Below are positions 8,059 through 18,687 of a stretch of 64,000 nucleotides of DNA, one piece after another. Position numbers and translations under genes: made by a program. The stretch spans positions 28,277-92,276 of the forward strand of contig CAYXVZ010000018.1 of assembly GCA_964468345.1 (NCBI GenBank), written 5' to 3'. The notes below the pieces were generated by a model, which saw only the letters and a program-made list of their open reading frames with translations, did no database searches and was not told where the DNA came from. Position 1 is the stretch's first letter. Each line of letters starts with the position of its first letter. The stretch comes from DALYLB01 sp964468345 (GTDB taxonomy: Bacteria; Acidobacteriota; Blastocatellia; RBC074).

Positions 8059-8142
8059 AGTACGGAACAAAGGGAAATAAAGGAGCAAACGGATTCAGCC
8101 TAAAACATCCGTTTGCTCCTTTATTTCCCTTTGTTCCGTACT
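8059..8142. repeat. 36-bp perfect inverted repeat between nrtR and uppP
   Basis: The arms at 8059-8094 and 8107-8142 are perfectly complementary with a 12-nt loop (arm begins AGTACGGAACAAAGGGAAAT). It belongs to the GGAACAAA family. It lies between convergent stops and is a likely bidirectional terminator, though far longer than needed. Confidence 0.93.
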
Positions 8143-8147
8143 GTCTC

Positions 8148-8993
8148 TTACAGACCTTTAAATGCCACAACCAAAAGCACGATGCCGGCGATCAGGCGAT
8201 AGACGATAAAGATTTTTGTGGTGTTATGCCGCAGGTAATTCAGAAGGAAGGCGATGCTGGCATAGCCGACGACGCCGGCCACGACCGTGGAGACAGCCAG
8301 ATTGACCATGCTGGTGCCGCCGAGCAGTTCGAGCGCTTCTTTGAGTTCCAACAAGCCGCTTCCGCCGATGGCCGGGATGGAAAGCAGAAAGGAAAAGCGC
8401 GCGGCGCTTTCGCGCGTCAAGCCTGCAAAGAGCGCGGCGGTGATCGTCGTGCCCGAGCGGGAAGAACCGGGGATCAGCGCGAAGACCTGCGTGCCGCCGA
8501 TAATCAGGGCTTCGCGAATGCCGATATGCTCCATTTCGAGCCGGCGCTTGCCGACGAGTTCCGCCACCCATAGCAGAATCGCCCAGACAATCACGCTGAT
8601 GCCGATGACCAGAATGCTTTTCGTGAAGGCGCCCTCGATAATTTTCTTTGCCAGCAGGCCCACGACCACGATCGGCAAGGTGCCGAGAATGATCATCCAG
8701 CCGAGCTGCGCGCCTTTGATGGACCTCGGATCGCGCTCTCCCTTCAACCACAGCAGGTTTCCATGCAGAAAGCCGATCGTGATGCTGACGATATCGCTGA
8801 AGAAATAAATGATGACAGCCGCCAGCGTGCCGAGTTGCATGACGCCGTCAAAAGCCGTGATCTGTTCCGGCGTCATGGTCGATTCGAGCCCCATGATCTT
8901 TTTGGCGATGATCAAATGCCCGCTGCTGCTGACGGGAATGAATTCGGTCAGTCCCTGGACGATGCCGAGAATAATTGCCTGGATGAGATTCAT
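8148..8993 (-). CDS. uppP: Undecaprenyl-diphosphatase
   Basis: Integral-membrane phosphatase recycling undecaprenyl diphosphate to the monophosphate carrier used for peptidoglycan and other envelope glycans. The protein has 281 residues and several transmembrane helices. The two family motifs are present: EFIPVSSSGHLII (about 19-31) and PGSSRSGTTI with the catalytic Arg. The frame is open to 9065, but the extra 24 residues come from the adjoining GAGTGGC repeat, and MNLIQAIILGIVQGLTEF is the family N-terminus. No clear Shine-Dalgarno remains because the repeat abuts the start. It lies downstream of glyS. Confidence 0.95.
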   Translation of the reverse strand: MNLIQAIILGIVQGLTEFIPVSSSGHLIIAKKIMGLESTMTPEQITAFDGVMQLGTLAAVIIYFFSDIVSITIGFLHGNLLWLKGERDPRSIKGAQLGWMIILGTLPIVVVGLLAKKIIEGAFTKSILVIGISVIVWAILLWVAELVGKRRLEMEHIGIREALIIGGTQVFALIPGSSRSGTTITAALFAGLTRESAARFSFLLSIPAIGGSGLLELKEALELLGGTSMVNLAVSTVVAGVVGYASIAFLLNYLRHNTTKIFIVYRLIAGIVLLVVAFKGL

Positions 8994-8997
8994 AAGA

Positions 8998-9080
8998 GAG
9001 TGGCGAGTGGCGAGTGGCGAGTGCTGAGTGGCGAGTGGCGACTGCAAACACTCGCCACTCGCCACTCGCCACTCGCCACT
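8998..9080. repeat. Inverted repeat of 7-bp GAGTGGC units
   Basis: The left arm (8998-9045) consists of tandem GAGTGGC heptamers with one variant (GAGTGCT). The right arm (9049-9080) is four or more CACTCGC complements. The loop is about 3 nt. It fills essentially the whole gap between glyS and uppP (both minus strand) and is followed by TTTTTA on the plus strand. It is related to the GGGGCGAG repeats at 21821-21994 and 44695-44866. Confidence 0.92.
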
Positions 9081-9082
9081 TT

Positions 9083-10795
<1,713 letters not shown>

Positions 10796-10944
10796 TGGTA
10801 CTTGCTGATTCCCTTCCGATCAATTGAAGCTCTTTGTGCAGGGTGAACGTGAAAGGCACAAAACGAAGGCGGGATATTAACAGAAGCAGATAGAGCAGCG
10901 CAATTTTATAGTTTGTGACACCACCTTCTTGAGTTACGAACTCT

Positions 10945-10994
10945 GAGCAATGCCGGGACCGCACGCAAGCCGCGCGCGGTCCCAGGCATTGCTC
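10945..10994 (-). terminator. Hairpin at the end of the BNR protein gene
   Basis: The arms GAGCAATGCCGGGACCGC (10945-10962) and its complement (10976-10994, one extra base) have a 13-nt loop. It overlaps the stop of the minus-strand BNR gene. No long T-tract follows, so it is a stem-loop terminator or an mRNA-stabilizing structure. Confidence 0.7.
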
Positions 10995-13900
10995 ATTGCA
11001 GAGGAGAGAGCGGCTCGCCCGGTTTGATGGGCGCGGCGCCCGCGGCCTCAACCATGCGGTTTAAATTCGGTACAGTTTCTGTAATCAACTTATTGATTTG
11101 TTCAATAATGGTATTCAACTGTCTTGTCAGTACCTGTACCTGTTCTTTTTGTTGCGCGGACGGCGCTTCCGTATACCCATCGATGGAAAAGAAAAGCTGC
11201 CGGACGCGCGGCAAAAGAATCGTCAAGCGTTCAGGATCGGGCGGGCCCGCAAATTCCTGCTGCACGGGCGTGAGCGTGGGCGGAAGCAGGCGGCGCTGCG
11301 CCTGTTCGACATCGGACTGGGTCGCATTCACGGCCAGAAAAATCTGCTCGGCGACCGCAGGCTGCTTTTTCAATGTTTCCTGCAAAGCGGTCAGCTCCTT
11401 TCGCAGTCCGGATAACGAACGCAGCGCATCGTTGGCCGACCGTTGCAGCCGATTGATGGCGAGCAAGGTATTTAAGCGAGCTTCGGCATCGGCCGGCGCG
11501 ATCTGAATGCGGGGATCTTCTTCAACGAGCACTGATTTCGACATTACCTCGCGACCATCGAAGCTCAGGCGGATTCGATATTCGCCGGGCAGGACGCGCG
11601 GGCCGGTGGCAAAACCGACAGAAGGCCCCGTGCCCGGCGCCGCCTGGGCAATTGGAAAGGGAGGTTGATGACGCAGATCCCAGACGGCGCGATGAAGGCC
11701 GGGTTCATTTTTCACGGACAAGATGTCATTCACCTTGTTGCCGGCGCGGTCATAAACGGCGATCTCCACTTTGGTTTTGGCTTTCTCGCGCAGGTAATAA
11801 TGAACGATCGCGCCGTTCGGCGGATTTTGCGCGATGAAGGTCTTGTTGCCGGTGCTGCCCTTGTGATTATTCAGACGCCACATCGTCGCCGGACGAACGT
11901 CGAACAAATGCGCCTCGGCGGCGGCAATGGATTCGGTCATCTGTTCGAAAGGCGTGATGTCATCGAGAATCCAGATGCTGCGGCCGTGCGTGCCGAGAAT
12001 CAAATCGTTTTCGCGCGGATGAATCGCAATATCATCCACCGGCACGGTGGGCAGGTTGTTCTTGATGCGCAGCCAGCTTCCGCCGCGATTGAAACTTGCC
12101 CAGAGGCCGAATTCCGTGCCGACGAACAACAGATTCGTGTTGCGGGGATGTTCGCGAATCACATTGGCGGGGTGCGGCAGGTTCGACGCGATCGCCTTCC
12201 ACGTCTCCCCGAAATCCTCGGTCACGAAGACATAAGGATTGAAATCATCGTTGCGATGTCCGTCCAGCGTCACATAGGCCCGACCTGCCGACGAAGCCGA
12301 CGCGATCACGCGCGTGACATAGGTATTTTTCGGAGCGCCCTGCATCCGGTCGATGACGTTCTTCCACGTCTTTCCGCCATCGCGCGACATCTGAACGTTT
12401 CCGTCGTCCGTGCCGACCCAGAGAACACTCTCTTTCACCGGTGATTCCGCGATCGTCACGATGTGGCCATAGCTATCCTGCCCGTCGTGCCGGGAGAGCG
12501 TGGGCAGCTTGCCCATGATTTCGATCTTGTCGCGGTCCAGATTCCTGGTCAGATCCGGCGTGATCACATCCCAGCTATCGCCGCGACTGTTCGAAATGAA
12601 CAGTCGATTGCCGCCCAGATAGATCCGCCGGTTGTTATGCGGCGAAATCACGATCGGCGCATTCCAATCAAACCGGTAGCGTTCTTTGGGCGCATCGCCG
12701 GGCCGCACGTCGGCCAGCGAGGGTTGCGGGCGAATGAATTTGCTCTCGCTCGTCGCCACGTTCAACCGCTGAATCATGCCGTTCTGCGATTCGACATAGA
12801 CCGTATTCGGATCTTTCGGATCGACCTGCGTATAAAATCCATCGCCGCCGCCGACGCGAACCCATTCGTCATTGCTGACGCCCGTCGCATTGAGCGTCGC
12901 CGAGGGGCTGCCCCAGCTTCCATTGTCCTGCAATCCGCCATAGACCCAGTACGGCTTGCGAAAATCGAAACCAACTTCATAAAACTGCCCGAGCGGAATC
13001 GTGTTCACATAGTCCCAGGTGCGGCCGCGGTCATAGGTGAAATGAATGCCGCCGTCCGAGCCGACAATCAGATGATTCGGATTCGCGGGATTGATCCACA
13101 AGGCGTGATAGTCGCCGTGAATGCGCCAGAGGATGCTGCCGGAATTCATATTCCGCCCGCCGTTTTCTGAAAGATACATATTGGCGCCGGCAACATAGAT
13201 TCGCTGGTCATTTTGCGGGTCGATGCGAATCTGGCTGTAATACATCGGGCGCGGATTGAGTTCATTCATCCGTTTCCATGTCGCGCCCTTGTCTTCGGAT
13301 CGGAACACGCCGCCCTGTGCGTGTTCATAAGTGACATACACGATTTTCGGATCTTTTCGATAAATGTCTATGCCGATGCGCCCCGCGTCTCCCTCGGGCA
13401 GGCCCCCGCCAACGCGCATCCAGCTTGCGCCGCCGTCCGTCGTTTTATACAGCCCGCTGCCCGGCCCGCCGCCATTGAATCCGAACGGCGTTCGCCGCCG
13501 CTGATAGGCGGCCGCATACAATGTATCGGGCGCTTCCGGATCCATCGCGACATCGATGAAGCCGGTGTCTTCATCGATGAATTTCGTATTGATCCATGTC
13601 TTTCCGCCATCGGTGGTTTTATAAAGCCCGCGCTCTTTGTTGGCCCCCCAGAGATGGCCCGCGGCCGCGACATAAACGATGTCGGGATTGGTGGGATGGA
13701 TGACGATGCGGCCGATATGATGGGAATCCTTCAATCCCATATTGGTCCAGGTCTTGCCGCCGTCGATCGATTTATAAACGCCGTTTCCCCACGAAGAGCT
13801 TTGCCGGTTGTTGGCTTCGCCGGTGCCGACCCAGACGATCTCGGGATTGGAGGGCGCAATCGTCACATCGCCGATCGAGCTGTGCGATTCGTTGTCGAAA

Positions 13901-14160
13901 AGCGGCTCCCAGGTCGTGCCGTTGTTGATGGTCTTCCATAGACCGCCGGATGCGGTCGCGGCATAAATGATGTGCGGATTGTTTTCGACCACCGCGAAAT
14001 CATCGATTCGCCCGCCCATAATGGCCGGCCCGATCGGCCGGAAGAGCATCGATCGAAAGAGCGCATCGTTGATGCGGCTTTCCTGTGCAACTGCAGGAAG
14101 CGCGCAAACGACGAGAAGGAGCAAAGACAGAGCTTGCACAAGGTGATGTTTCTTCATCAT
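10993..14160 (-). CDS. Secreted VPS10/BNR-repeat beta-propeller protein
   Basis: A 1,055-residue exported protein with a signal peptide (LVQALSLLLLVVCALPAVAQ, cleavage near residue 25). Residues 40-740 form BNR/sortilin-like propellers with repeated Asp-box motifs such as SIDGGKTW, TTDGGKTW, TTDGGASW, SEDKGATW, SRDGGKTW and EDFGETW. The C-terminal 300 residues include a beta-sandwich-like part (SKSVLVEEDPRIQIAPADAE) and a helical coiled-coil region (about 900-1010). Proteins of this layout are often labelled glycosyl hydrolase, but I see no catalytic assignment. They are abundant in Acidobacteriota and Bacteroidota. Substrate and role are unknown. Confidence 0.88.
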   Translation of the reverse strand: MMKKHHLVQALSLLLLVVCALPAVAQESRINDALFRSMLFRPIGPAIMGGRIDDFAVVENNPHIIYAATASGGLWKTINNGTTWEPLFDNESHSSIGDVTIAPSNPEIVWVGTGEANNRQSSSWGNGVYKSIDGGKTWTNMGLKDSHHIGRIVIHPTNPDIVYVAAAGHLWGANKERGLYKTTDGGKTWINTKFIDEDTGFIDVAMDPEAPDTLYAAAYQRRRTPFGFNGGGPGSGLYKTTDGGASWMRVGGGLPEGDAGRIGIDIYRKDPKIVYVTYEHAQGGVFRSEDKGATWKRMNELNPRPMYYSQIRIDPQNDQRIYVAGANMYLSENGGRNMNSGSILWRIHGDYHALWINPANPNHLIVGSDGGIHFTYDRGRTWDYVNTIPLGQFYEVGFDFRKPYWVYGGLQDNGSWGSPSATLNATGVSNDEWVRVGGGDGFYTQVDPKDPNTVYVESQNGMIQRLNVATSESKFIRPQPSLADVRPGDAPKERYRFDWNAPIVISPHNNRRIYLGGNRLFISNSRGDSWDVITPDLTRNLDRDKIEIMGKLPTLSRHDGQDSYGHIVTIAESPVKESVLWVGTDDGNVQMSRDGGKTWKNVIDRMQGAPKNTYVTRVIASASSAGRAYVTLDGHRNDDFNPYVFVTEDFGETWKAIASNLPHPANVIREHPRNTNLLFVGTEFGLWASFNRGGSWLRIKNNLPTVPVDDIAIHPRENDLILGTHGRSIWILDDITPFEQMTESIAAAEAHLFDVRPATMWRLNNHKGSTGNKTFIAQNPPNGAIVHYYLREKAKTKVEIAVYDRAGNKVNDILSVKNEPGLHRAVWDLRHQPPFPIAQAAPGTGPSVGFATGPRVLPGEYRIRLSFDGREVMSKSVLVEEDPRIQIAPADAEARLNTLLAINRLQRSANDALRSLSGLRKELTALQETLKKQPAVAEQIFLAVNATQSDVEQAQRRLLPPTLTPVQQEFAGPPDPERLTILLPRVRQLFFSIDGYTEAPSAQQKEQVQVLTRQLNTIIEQINKLITETVPNLNRMVEAAGAAPIKPGEPLSPLQ

Positions 14161-14189
14161 TCAATAACCTATTTCACTTCACCTGTGAT

Positions 14190-14276
14190 GCAGGTTCCCA
14201 ACCTGCTTCACCATCGCCACTGATTTCTTGAAGTAAGCTTTATCTCTTTCATAGATGGTGCAGGTTGAGAACCTGC
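14190..14276. repeat. Two small palindromes of the GCAGGTTnnnAACCTGC family
   Basis: GCAGGTTCCCAACCTGC lies at 14190-14206 and GCAGGTTGAGAACCTGC at 14260-14276. Each has 7-bp perfect arms and a 3-nt loop, both flanked by ACC/GGTG. Related copies lie at 22108-22134 and 47948-47978. They sit between aroF and the BNR gene, both on the minus strand. Confidence 0.8.
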
Positions 14277-14291
14277 GCCACGCGAGGAGGA

Positions 14292-15302
14292 TTAAACCCG
14301 GCGAACGATTTTATCGATCGCCCGGACTTCCTGAGTCATTTCGCGGAACATATCGAAGAGCAGCGCCTGCGGTCCGTCGCAGAGCGCGCGTTCGGGATAG
14401 GGATGCACATCGACGAGCAGGCCGTCGGCGCCCGCGGCCACGGCTGCGCGCGCCATGGGGATGACGGTTTCGCGGCGGCCCGTGCTGTGACTGGGATCGA
14501 AGATGATCGGCAGATGCGATAGATGCTGCGCCGCGGGAATGATCGACAGATCGGGCGTAAAGCGCGCATGGCTGCCGAAGGTGCGCACGCCGCGCTCGCA
14601 GAGAATCACCTGATAATTTCCCTCGGCCATAATGTATTCGGCCGCGAGCAGAAACTCCTCGAGCGTGGAGGACATGCCGCGTTTGAGCAGGATGGGCTTT
14701 CGCGCCTGCCCGGCCCGGCGCAACAGGCTGAAATTCTGCATATTGCGCGTCCCGATCTGAATGACATCGGCATATTCCTCGCAAAGATCGAGCGCCGATT
14801 CATCGACGGCCTCGGTCACGATGCGCAGGCCGAATCGATCGCGAACATCCGCGAGAATTTTCAGCCCTTCTTCCGCGAGGCCTTGAAACGCATAGGGCGA
14901 GGTCCGCGGCTTGAAGGCGCCGCCGCGAAACCATTTGCAGCCGAGTTCGGCCACGACCTCAGCGGTCAGCATGGTTTGCTCGCGCGATTCCACCGCGCAA
15001 ACGCCCGCGATGATGGCGACTTCGTTGCCCCCGATTTCCGCTTCGCCGATGCGAATCACGGATTTGTCATGTTTCAGATCGCGCCCGACCAGCTTATACG
15101 GCTTCGTCACCCGTACGCATTCGGCGACGCCGGGCAGATCGGAAAAAGGCGACGGATCGATCGGCCCTGAATTGCCCGTCAGGCCGATGGCTGTTCGATT
15201 GGCGCCCGGCATGGGATGCGCCTTGAACCCAATGGCTTCGATCGTGTGGACGACACGTTCTATATCAGCTTCGGTCGCCTCGGGGGTCATCACAATCAAC
15301 AT
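14292..15302 (-). CDS. aroF: 3-Deoxy-7-phosphoheptulonate (DAHP) synthase, type I-beta
   Basis: First committed enzyme of the shikimate pathway, condensing PEP and erythrose 4-phosphate in the cytoplasm. The protein has 336 residues. Residues 1-70 form a small ferredoxin-like (ACT-like) N-terminal regulatory domain (MLIVMTPEATEADIERVV), as in the Thermotoga-type enzyme. The barrel shows KPRTSPYAFQGL (PEP binding), PILLKRGMSSTLEEF and DPSHSTGRRE. The argS stop overlaps its start as TAATG, so the two are co-translated. The symbol could equally be aroG or aroA by local convention. Confidence 0.95.
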   Translation of the reverse strand: MLIVMTPEATEADIERVVHTIEAIGFKAHPMPGANRTAIGLTGNSGPIDPSPFSDLPGVAECVRVTKPYKLVGRDLKHDKSVIRIGEAEIGGNEVAIIAGVCAVESREQTMLTAEVVAELGCKWFRGGAFKPRTSPYAFQGLAEEGLKILADVRDRFGLRIVTEAVDESALDLCEEYADVIQIGTRNMQNFSLLRRAGQARKPILLKRGMSSTLEEFLLAAEYIMAEGNYQVILCERGVRTFGSHARFTPDLSIIPAAQHLSHLPIIFDPSHSTGRRETVIPMARAAVAAGADGLLVDVHPYPERALCDGPQALLFDMFREMTQEVRAIDKIVRRV

Positions 15303-17305
15303 TACATTTTCTCCGGCGTTTCAATGCCCAGCAGGGCCAGCGATTGTTCCAGCCGGCAGCGCACGACATCCGCCAGGAGCAGCAGCATCGTCTTCCGCGC
15401 GGCGTTCTCTTCACTCAGAATGTGAAAATCGTGGTAAAACACATTGAACTGCTTCGCCAGTTGAAATGCATATTTGGCGACATGCGTCGGTTCGAATCCC
15501 GCGGCCGCAACCTGCAAAACATCATCCAGGCGCAAGGCAAAGTACACCAGAGACCAGAGATCGTTTCCTGCCTCGCCCTCGAAAAACGCTGCTTTATCAT
15601 CCGCCCCGAGCGTGGCGAATTCCTCACGAATCTCTTCCGGTTTTCTGCCGAGTTTGCGAAAGATGTTGCCCGCGCGCACGGCCGAATATTGAATGTACGG
15701 GCCGGCCTCTCCCTCGAAGCTCAGGGCCTCCTTGAAATCGAAGGCAATAATCGAAGTTCGGGTGTATTTGAGCAGGAAGTATCGAAGTGCCGCTACTGCC
15801 ACCTGATGAGCAATCTGCTGTTGCGCGCTTAGATCCAGCTCCGGATTGCGCGCCTGAACTTCAACCAGCGCGCTCGCTTCGAGGCGATCGATCAGGTCGT
15901 CGGCCTTGACGCCCAGGCCCTTGCGGCCGGACATCGAGACGGCGCCTTCGGCATCCACGCCCAGTTCCCTGGCGGCGTCGGGGCTCAGGGTGACTTTTTC
16001 ATAGGCAAGATGCGCGCTGCGCGCGACGCGCTCATCGTGATCGATGGCCATCACGCCCTTTTTCACGTTGGCCTGCGGATAGGACTGGCCCACATCGATG
16101 ACGTTCAAAAACGCCGTGCCGTTGCCGAACAGCGGACGCGTTTCGCCCGGCTCGCCCTCTTTCGGCGACGTGATCCAGACGAGGTTGCCGTAATGATTGG
16201 TGCGCAGCTTCCGGTAATGAAAATCGAGCCCCAGCTTGCCGAGCTTCCACAGGTGATACGCGATGTCCTTGCCGGTGTAAGTCACGGTGGCGTTCGATCG
16301 AACGATGATCTTATCGGCATCATGCTCTTCCGATTTCGAATTTGAAATTTGAGCTTCTTCTTCCGCCTTCATCACCCAGCAGCCTTTATTGCGCCCTTCG
16401 GTTTCATACACGATCGCGCCGGCGGACTTGAGCTTTTCGAAGGCGTGCGCCCAGAAATGCAGGTGCAGAATCTCGCTTTCGCGCGCAAGCAGGTCATAGC
16501 TGATATCGAGCCGCGCCATCGTGTCGAGATGGCAGTCGACGATTTTCGAAGAGATATATTCGCCGATGGCGGCCGTGTCATTTCCGCCCGCTTCGATTTC
16601 ATGCAAGGTTTTCGCGCGCAGTTCGAGACGCGTCTTGTCCTCTTCGTACCATTGCCCGACGCGGGCATACAGATCCCAGCAATAATAGTCGAAGCTCTCT
16701 TCGCGCTTCGTCACCGGTCGTTCGGCGATTTGCCGGATGGCATCGAGAGACAGGTTTTCGAGATGCAGAAAGCCGACCACGACATCCGCCACCTGCACGC
16801 CGGTATTATCAATATAGTTGTGAACTTCGACCGATTCGCCCGTGGCCTTGAGGATGCGAATCATAGTGTCGCCCAGCACGGCGTTGCGGACGTGGCCGAT
16901 GTGCGCGGCCTTGTTCGGATTGATCGAAGTGTGCTCGACGATCAATTTGCCCGCGCGACGATCGGGCCGCGGCTGCGCGGCGACGGTCGCGACCAATTGC
17001 TGAAACACCTCGGGGCGATGAAAGAAGACGTTGAGATAGCCGGCGCCGGCCACCTCGACGCGCGCAACGCCGGGAACTTCGCGCAGCCCTTCGGCCAGCG
17101 CGGTCGCCAGTTCACGCGGATTTTTCTTTTCCCCCGTGGCGGCCTTGAGCCGCTTGGCCAGCTCGAACGCAACCGGGAAGGCCAGATCGCCGAGTTCGGT
17201 CTTGGGCGGGACTTCCATAGCAACGTCTTCGATTTCCAGTGCATACTTTTCGCGCACGAGCGAGAGAAGCTGCTGTTTGATTTCATTCGCCTTTGAGCTG
17301 GGCAT
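15302..17305 (-). CDS. argS: Arginyl-tRNA synthetase
   Basis: Charges tRNA-Arg; class I synthetase of 667 residues. The N-terminal additional domain (1-110) leads into the HIGH-type signature KAAHIGHVRNAVLGD. The KMSKS-equivalent lies at VSMSGRKGLGVKADDLID, and the C-terminal helical anticodon (DALR) domain contains LSFEGEAGPYIQYSAVRAGNIFRK. Around 16330-16365 the reading frame carries a polar insert (QISNSKSEEHDAD) rich in Ser and Asn, encoded by AT-rich DNA unlike its surroundings. It is the first gene of the argS-aroF pair and divergent from the foldase gene at 17546. Confidence 0.96.
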   Translation of the reverse strand: MPSSKANEIKQQLLSLVREKYALEIEDVAMEVPPKTELGDLAFPVAFELAKRLKAATGEKKNPRELATALAEGLREVPGVARVEVAGAGYLNVFFHRPEVFQQLVATVAAQPRPDRRAGKLIVEHTSINPNKAAHIGHVRNAVLGDTMIRILKATGESVEVHNYIDNTGVQVADVVVGFLHLENLSLDAIRQIAERPVTKREESFDYYCWDLYARVGQWYEEDKTRLELRAKTLHEIEAGGNDTAAIGEYISSKIVDCHLDTMARLDISYDLLARESEILHLHFWAHAFEKLKSAGAIVYETEGRNKGCWVMKAEEEAQISNSKSEEHDADKIIVRSNATVTYTGKDIAYHLWKLGKLGLDFHYRKLRTNHYGNLVWITSPKEGEPGETRPLFGNGTAFLNVIDVGQSYPQANVKKGVMAIDHDERVARSAHLAYEKVTLSPDAARELGVDAEGAVSMSGRKGLGVKADDLIDRLEASALVEVQARNPELDLSAQQQIAHQVAVAALRYFLLKYTRTSIIAFDFKEALSFEGEAGPYIQYSAVRAGNIFRKLGRKPEEIREEFATLGADDKAAFFEGEAGNDLWSLVYFALRLDDVLQVAAAGFEPTHVAKYAFQLAKQFNVFYHDFHILSEENAARKTMLLLLADVVRCRLEQSLALLGIETPEKM

Positions 17306-17545
17306 ATGTAAATAGAGTTCCTTGCCGATAAGAGGTATGGATCCTGCGTTCGAAGAAGCGGATCGAAGAAACGCTGTCTATAGCACCTTTTTCGATCCGG
17401 GGTCAAACCGCGAATCCTACAAACGCAACGCGTTTATTAACCGCAGCCAATTCCCGACAATCCGGGCGCGCGCTTGCGGCCATCAATGCCGCAGCGTACA
17501 ATTCGGCGTTGCTTGTGACTCAAAAATCAAATCGACGATTTGTTT

Positions 17546-18523
17546 ATGAAAATTACGCTTATTGCGATTGCTGGATTGTTGCTCAGCGTCGCTCTTGTCG
17601 GCTGCAGCCGATCGAAGTCTTTGCTGTCAGGTTCCCGCGATGATTCGTCCCCTGTCATTGTCGAGATCAACGGGAATCCTGAAAACCTCGCGACCTTTGA
17701 GAGATTCATCAAGGCGCGGCTTTCCGATTTTGCCGATCAGAGCGCCCAGCCGCAATCGGCCGTCGATGAACAGCGAAGCCGGTTGCTGGACGAATTCGTC
17801 CGCCGCCAGCTCATCCTGCAGGAAGCCGTTAAACAAAACATCGAGCCGACGGATGAGGAAATCCGCCGCGCGCTGGAAGAGCAACACAAACAGACCAGCT
17901 CTCAATCCTCGGACCAGAACCTTCCGACGCTCGAAGCCAGCGAGCGAAGAGAAGAAATCTTTAACGACCTGCGCAGCCTGAAATTTTACGAGACCGTCGT
18001 TCTCAAGGGAGCCTCGGTGACGCCGCAGGAAATCGAAGAGTATTACAAGAAAAATTCAGATCACTACCAGGGAAAGAACGGATTTCTCGTTCGCGAAATC
18101 CGCGTATTCGAAGGCCCGCAGGCGCAGCAGATTTATAAACAGGCGCTGGCCAAGCCCGATGATTTCGGCGTGCTCGCCAAGCAGTATTCCGAGGCGCCGA
18201 CCAAGGAAAACGGCGGCCTGATTTATTATGAAGCGCAGCAGTTGCCCAAGGTGCTGGAAGAAGCGATCACGCCGCTGAAAGTCGGATCGATCAGCAAGGT
18301 CGTGCAATCCAATTACGGCTTTCATATTTTCAAGCTCGAGCGACGGGCCGAGCCGCTGCCGCTGGACAAGGTCCAGAAGGAAATCGAAGGCAAGCTGCTC
18401 AGCGAACGGAATCAGGGACTGATCGATCAATTCAATCAACGCGTTGTCAACTCCGCAAAGATCAATATTTTTCGGGACAAACTGGGCTTCAAGTATGTCG
18501 GCAGCCTGGGCGCGGGCTCATAA
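17546..18523 (+). CDS. Parvulin-type peptidyl-prolyl isomerase lipoprotein
   Basis: The likely role is folding or maturation of exported proteins, as for PrsA/PpiD/SurA-like foldases. The protein has 325 residues. A lipoprotein signal is clear: hydrophobic LIAIAGLLLSVALVGC with Cys20 as the acylated residue. Residues 40-150 are a SurA-like helical N-domain. Residues about 170-270 form the rotamase domain, with the diagnostic GGLIYYEAQQLPKVLEEAI and YGFHIFKLE segments. A TTG at 17540 would add two residues; the ATG at 17546 is preferred. The next gene encodes a second parvulin protein, so the two probably act in the same envelope pathway. Confidence 0.92.
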   Translation: MKITLIAIAGLLLSVALVGCSRSKSLLSGSRDDSSPVIVEINGNPENLATFERFIKARLSDFADQSAQPQSAVDEQRSRLLDEFVRRQLILQEAVKQNIEPTDEEIRRALEEQHKQTSSQSSDQNLPTLEASERREEIFNDLRSLKFYETVVLKGASVTPQEIEEYYKKNSDHYQGKNGFLVREIRVFEGPQAQQIYKQALAKPDDFGVLAKQYSEAPTKENGGLIYYEAQQLPKVLEEAITPLKVGSISKVVQSNYGFHIFKLERRAEPLPLDKVQKEIEGKLLSERNQGLIDQFNQRVVNSAKINIFRDKLGFKYVGSLGAGS

Positions 18524-18687
18524 AACGGCGCAAACCGATTGGATTGGCGCGTTCATGGAAGGCAGATCGATACTTCGGCGCGCGGACAAGAATAATCACA
18601 GCTTGCTGGAAAGTCGCAAAAGGAGTTCCATCAAGGATGCCTCTGCAACCGCGGAGGCGGCTGCAGACGACAAGGGAGTAGTTTCAT

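Noticed and set aside
8994..9065. N-terminal extension of UppP (SPLATQHSPLATRHS)
   Set aside because: It is only translation of the GAGTGGC repeat; the family N-terminus starts at 8993.
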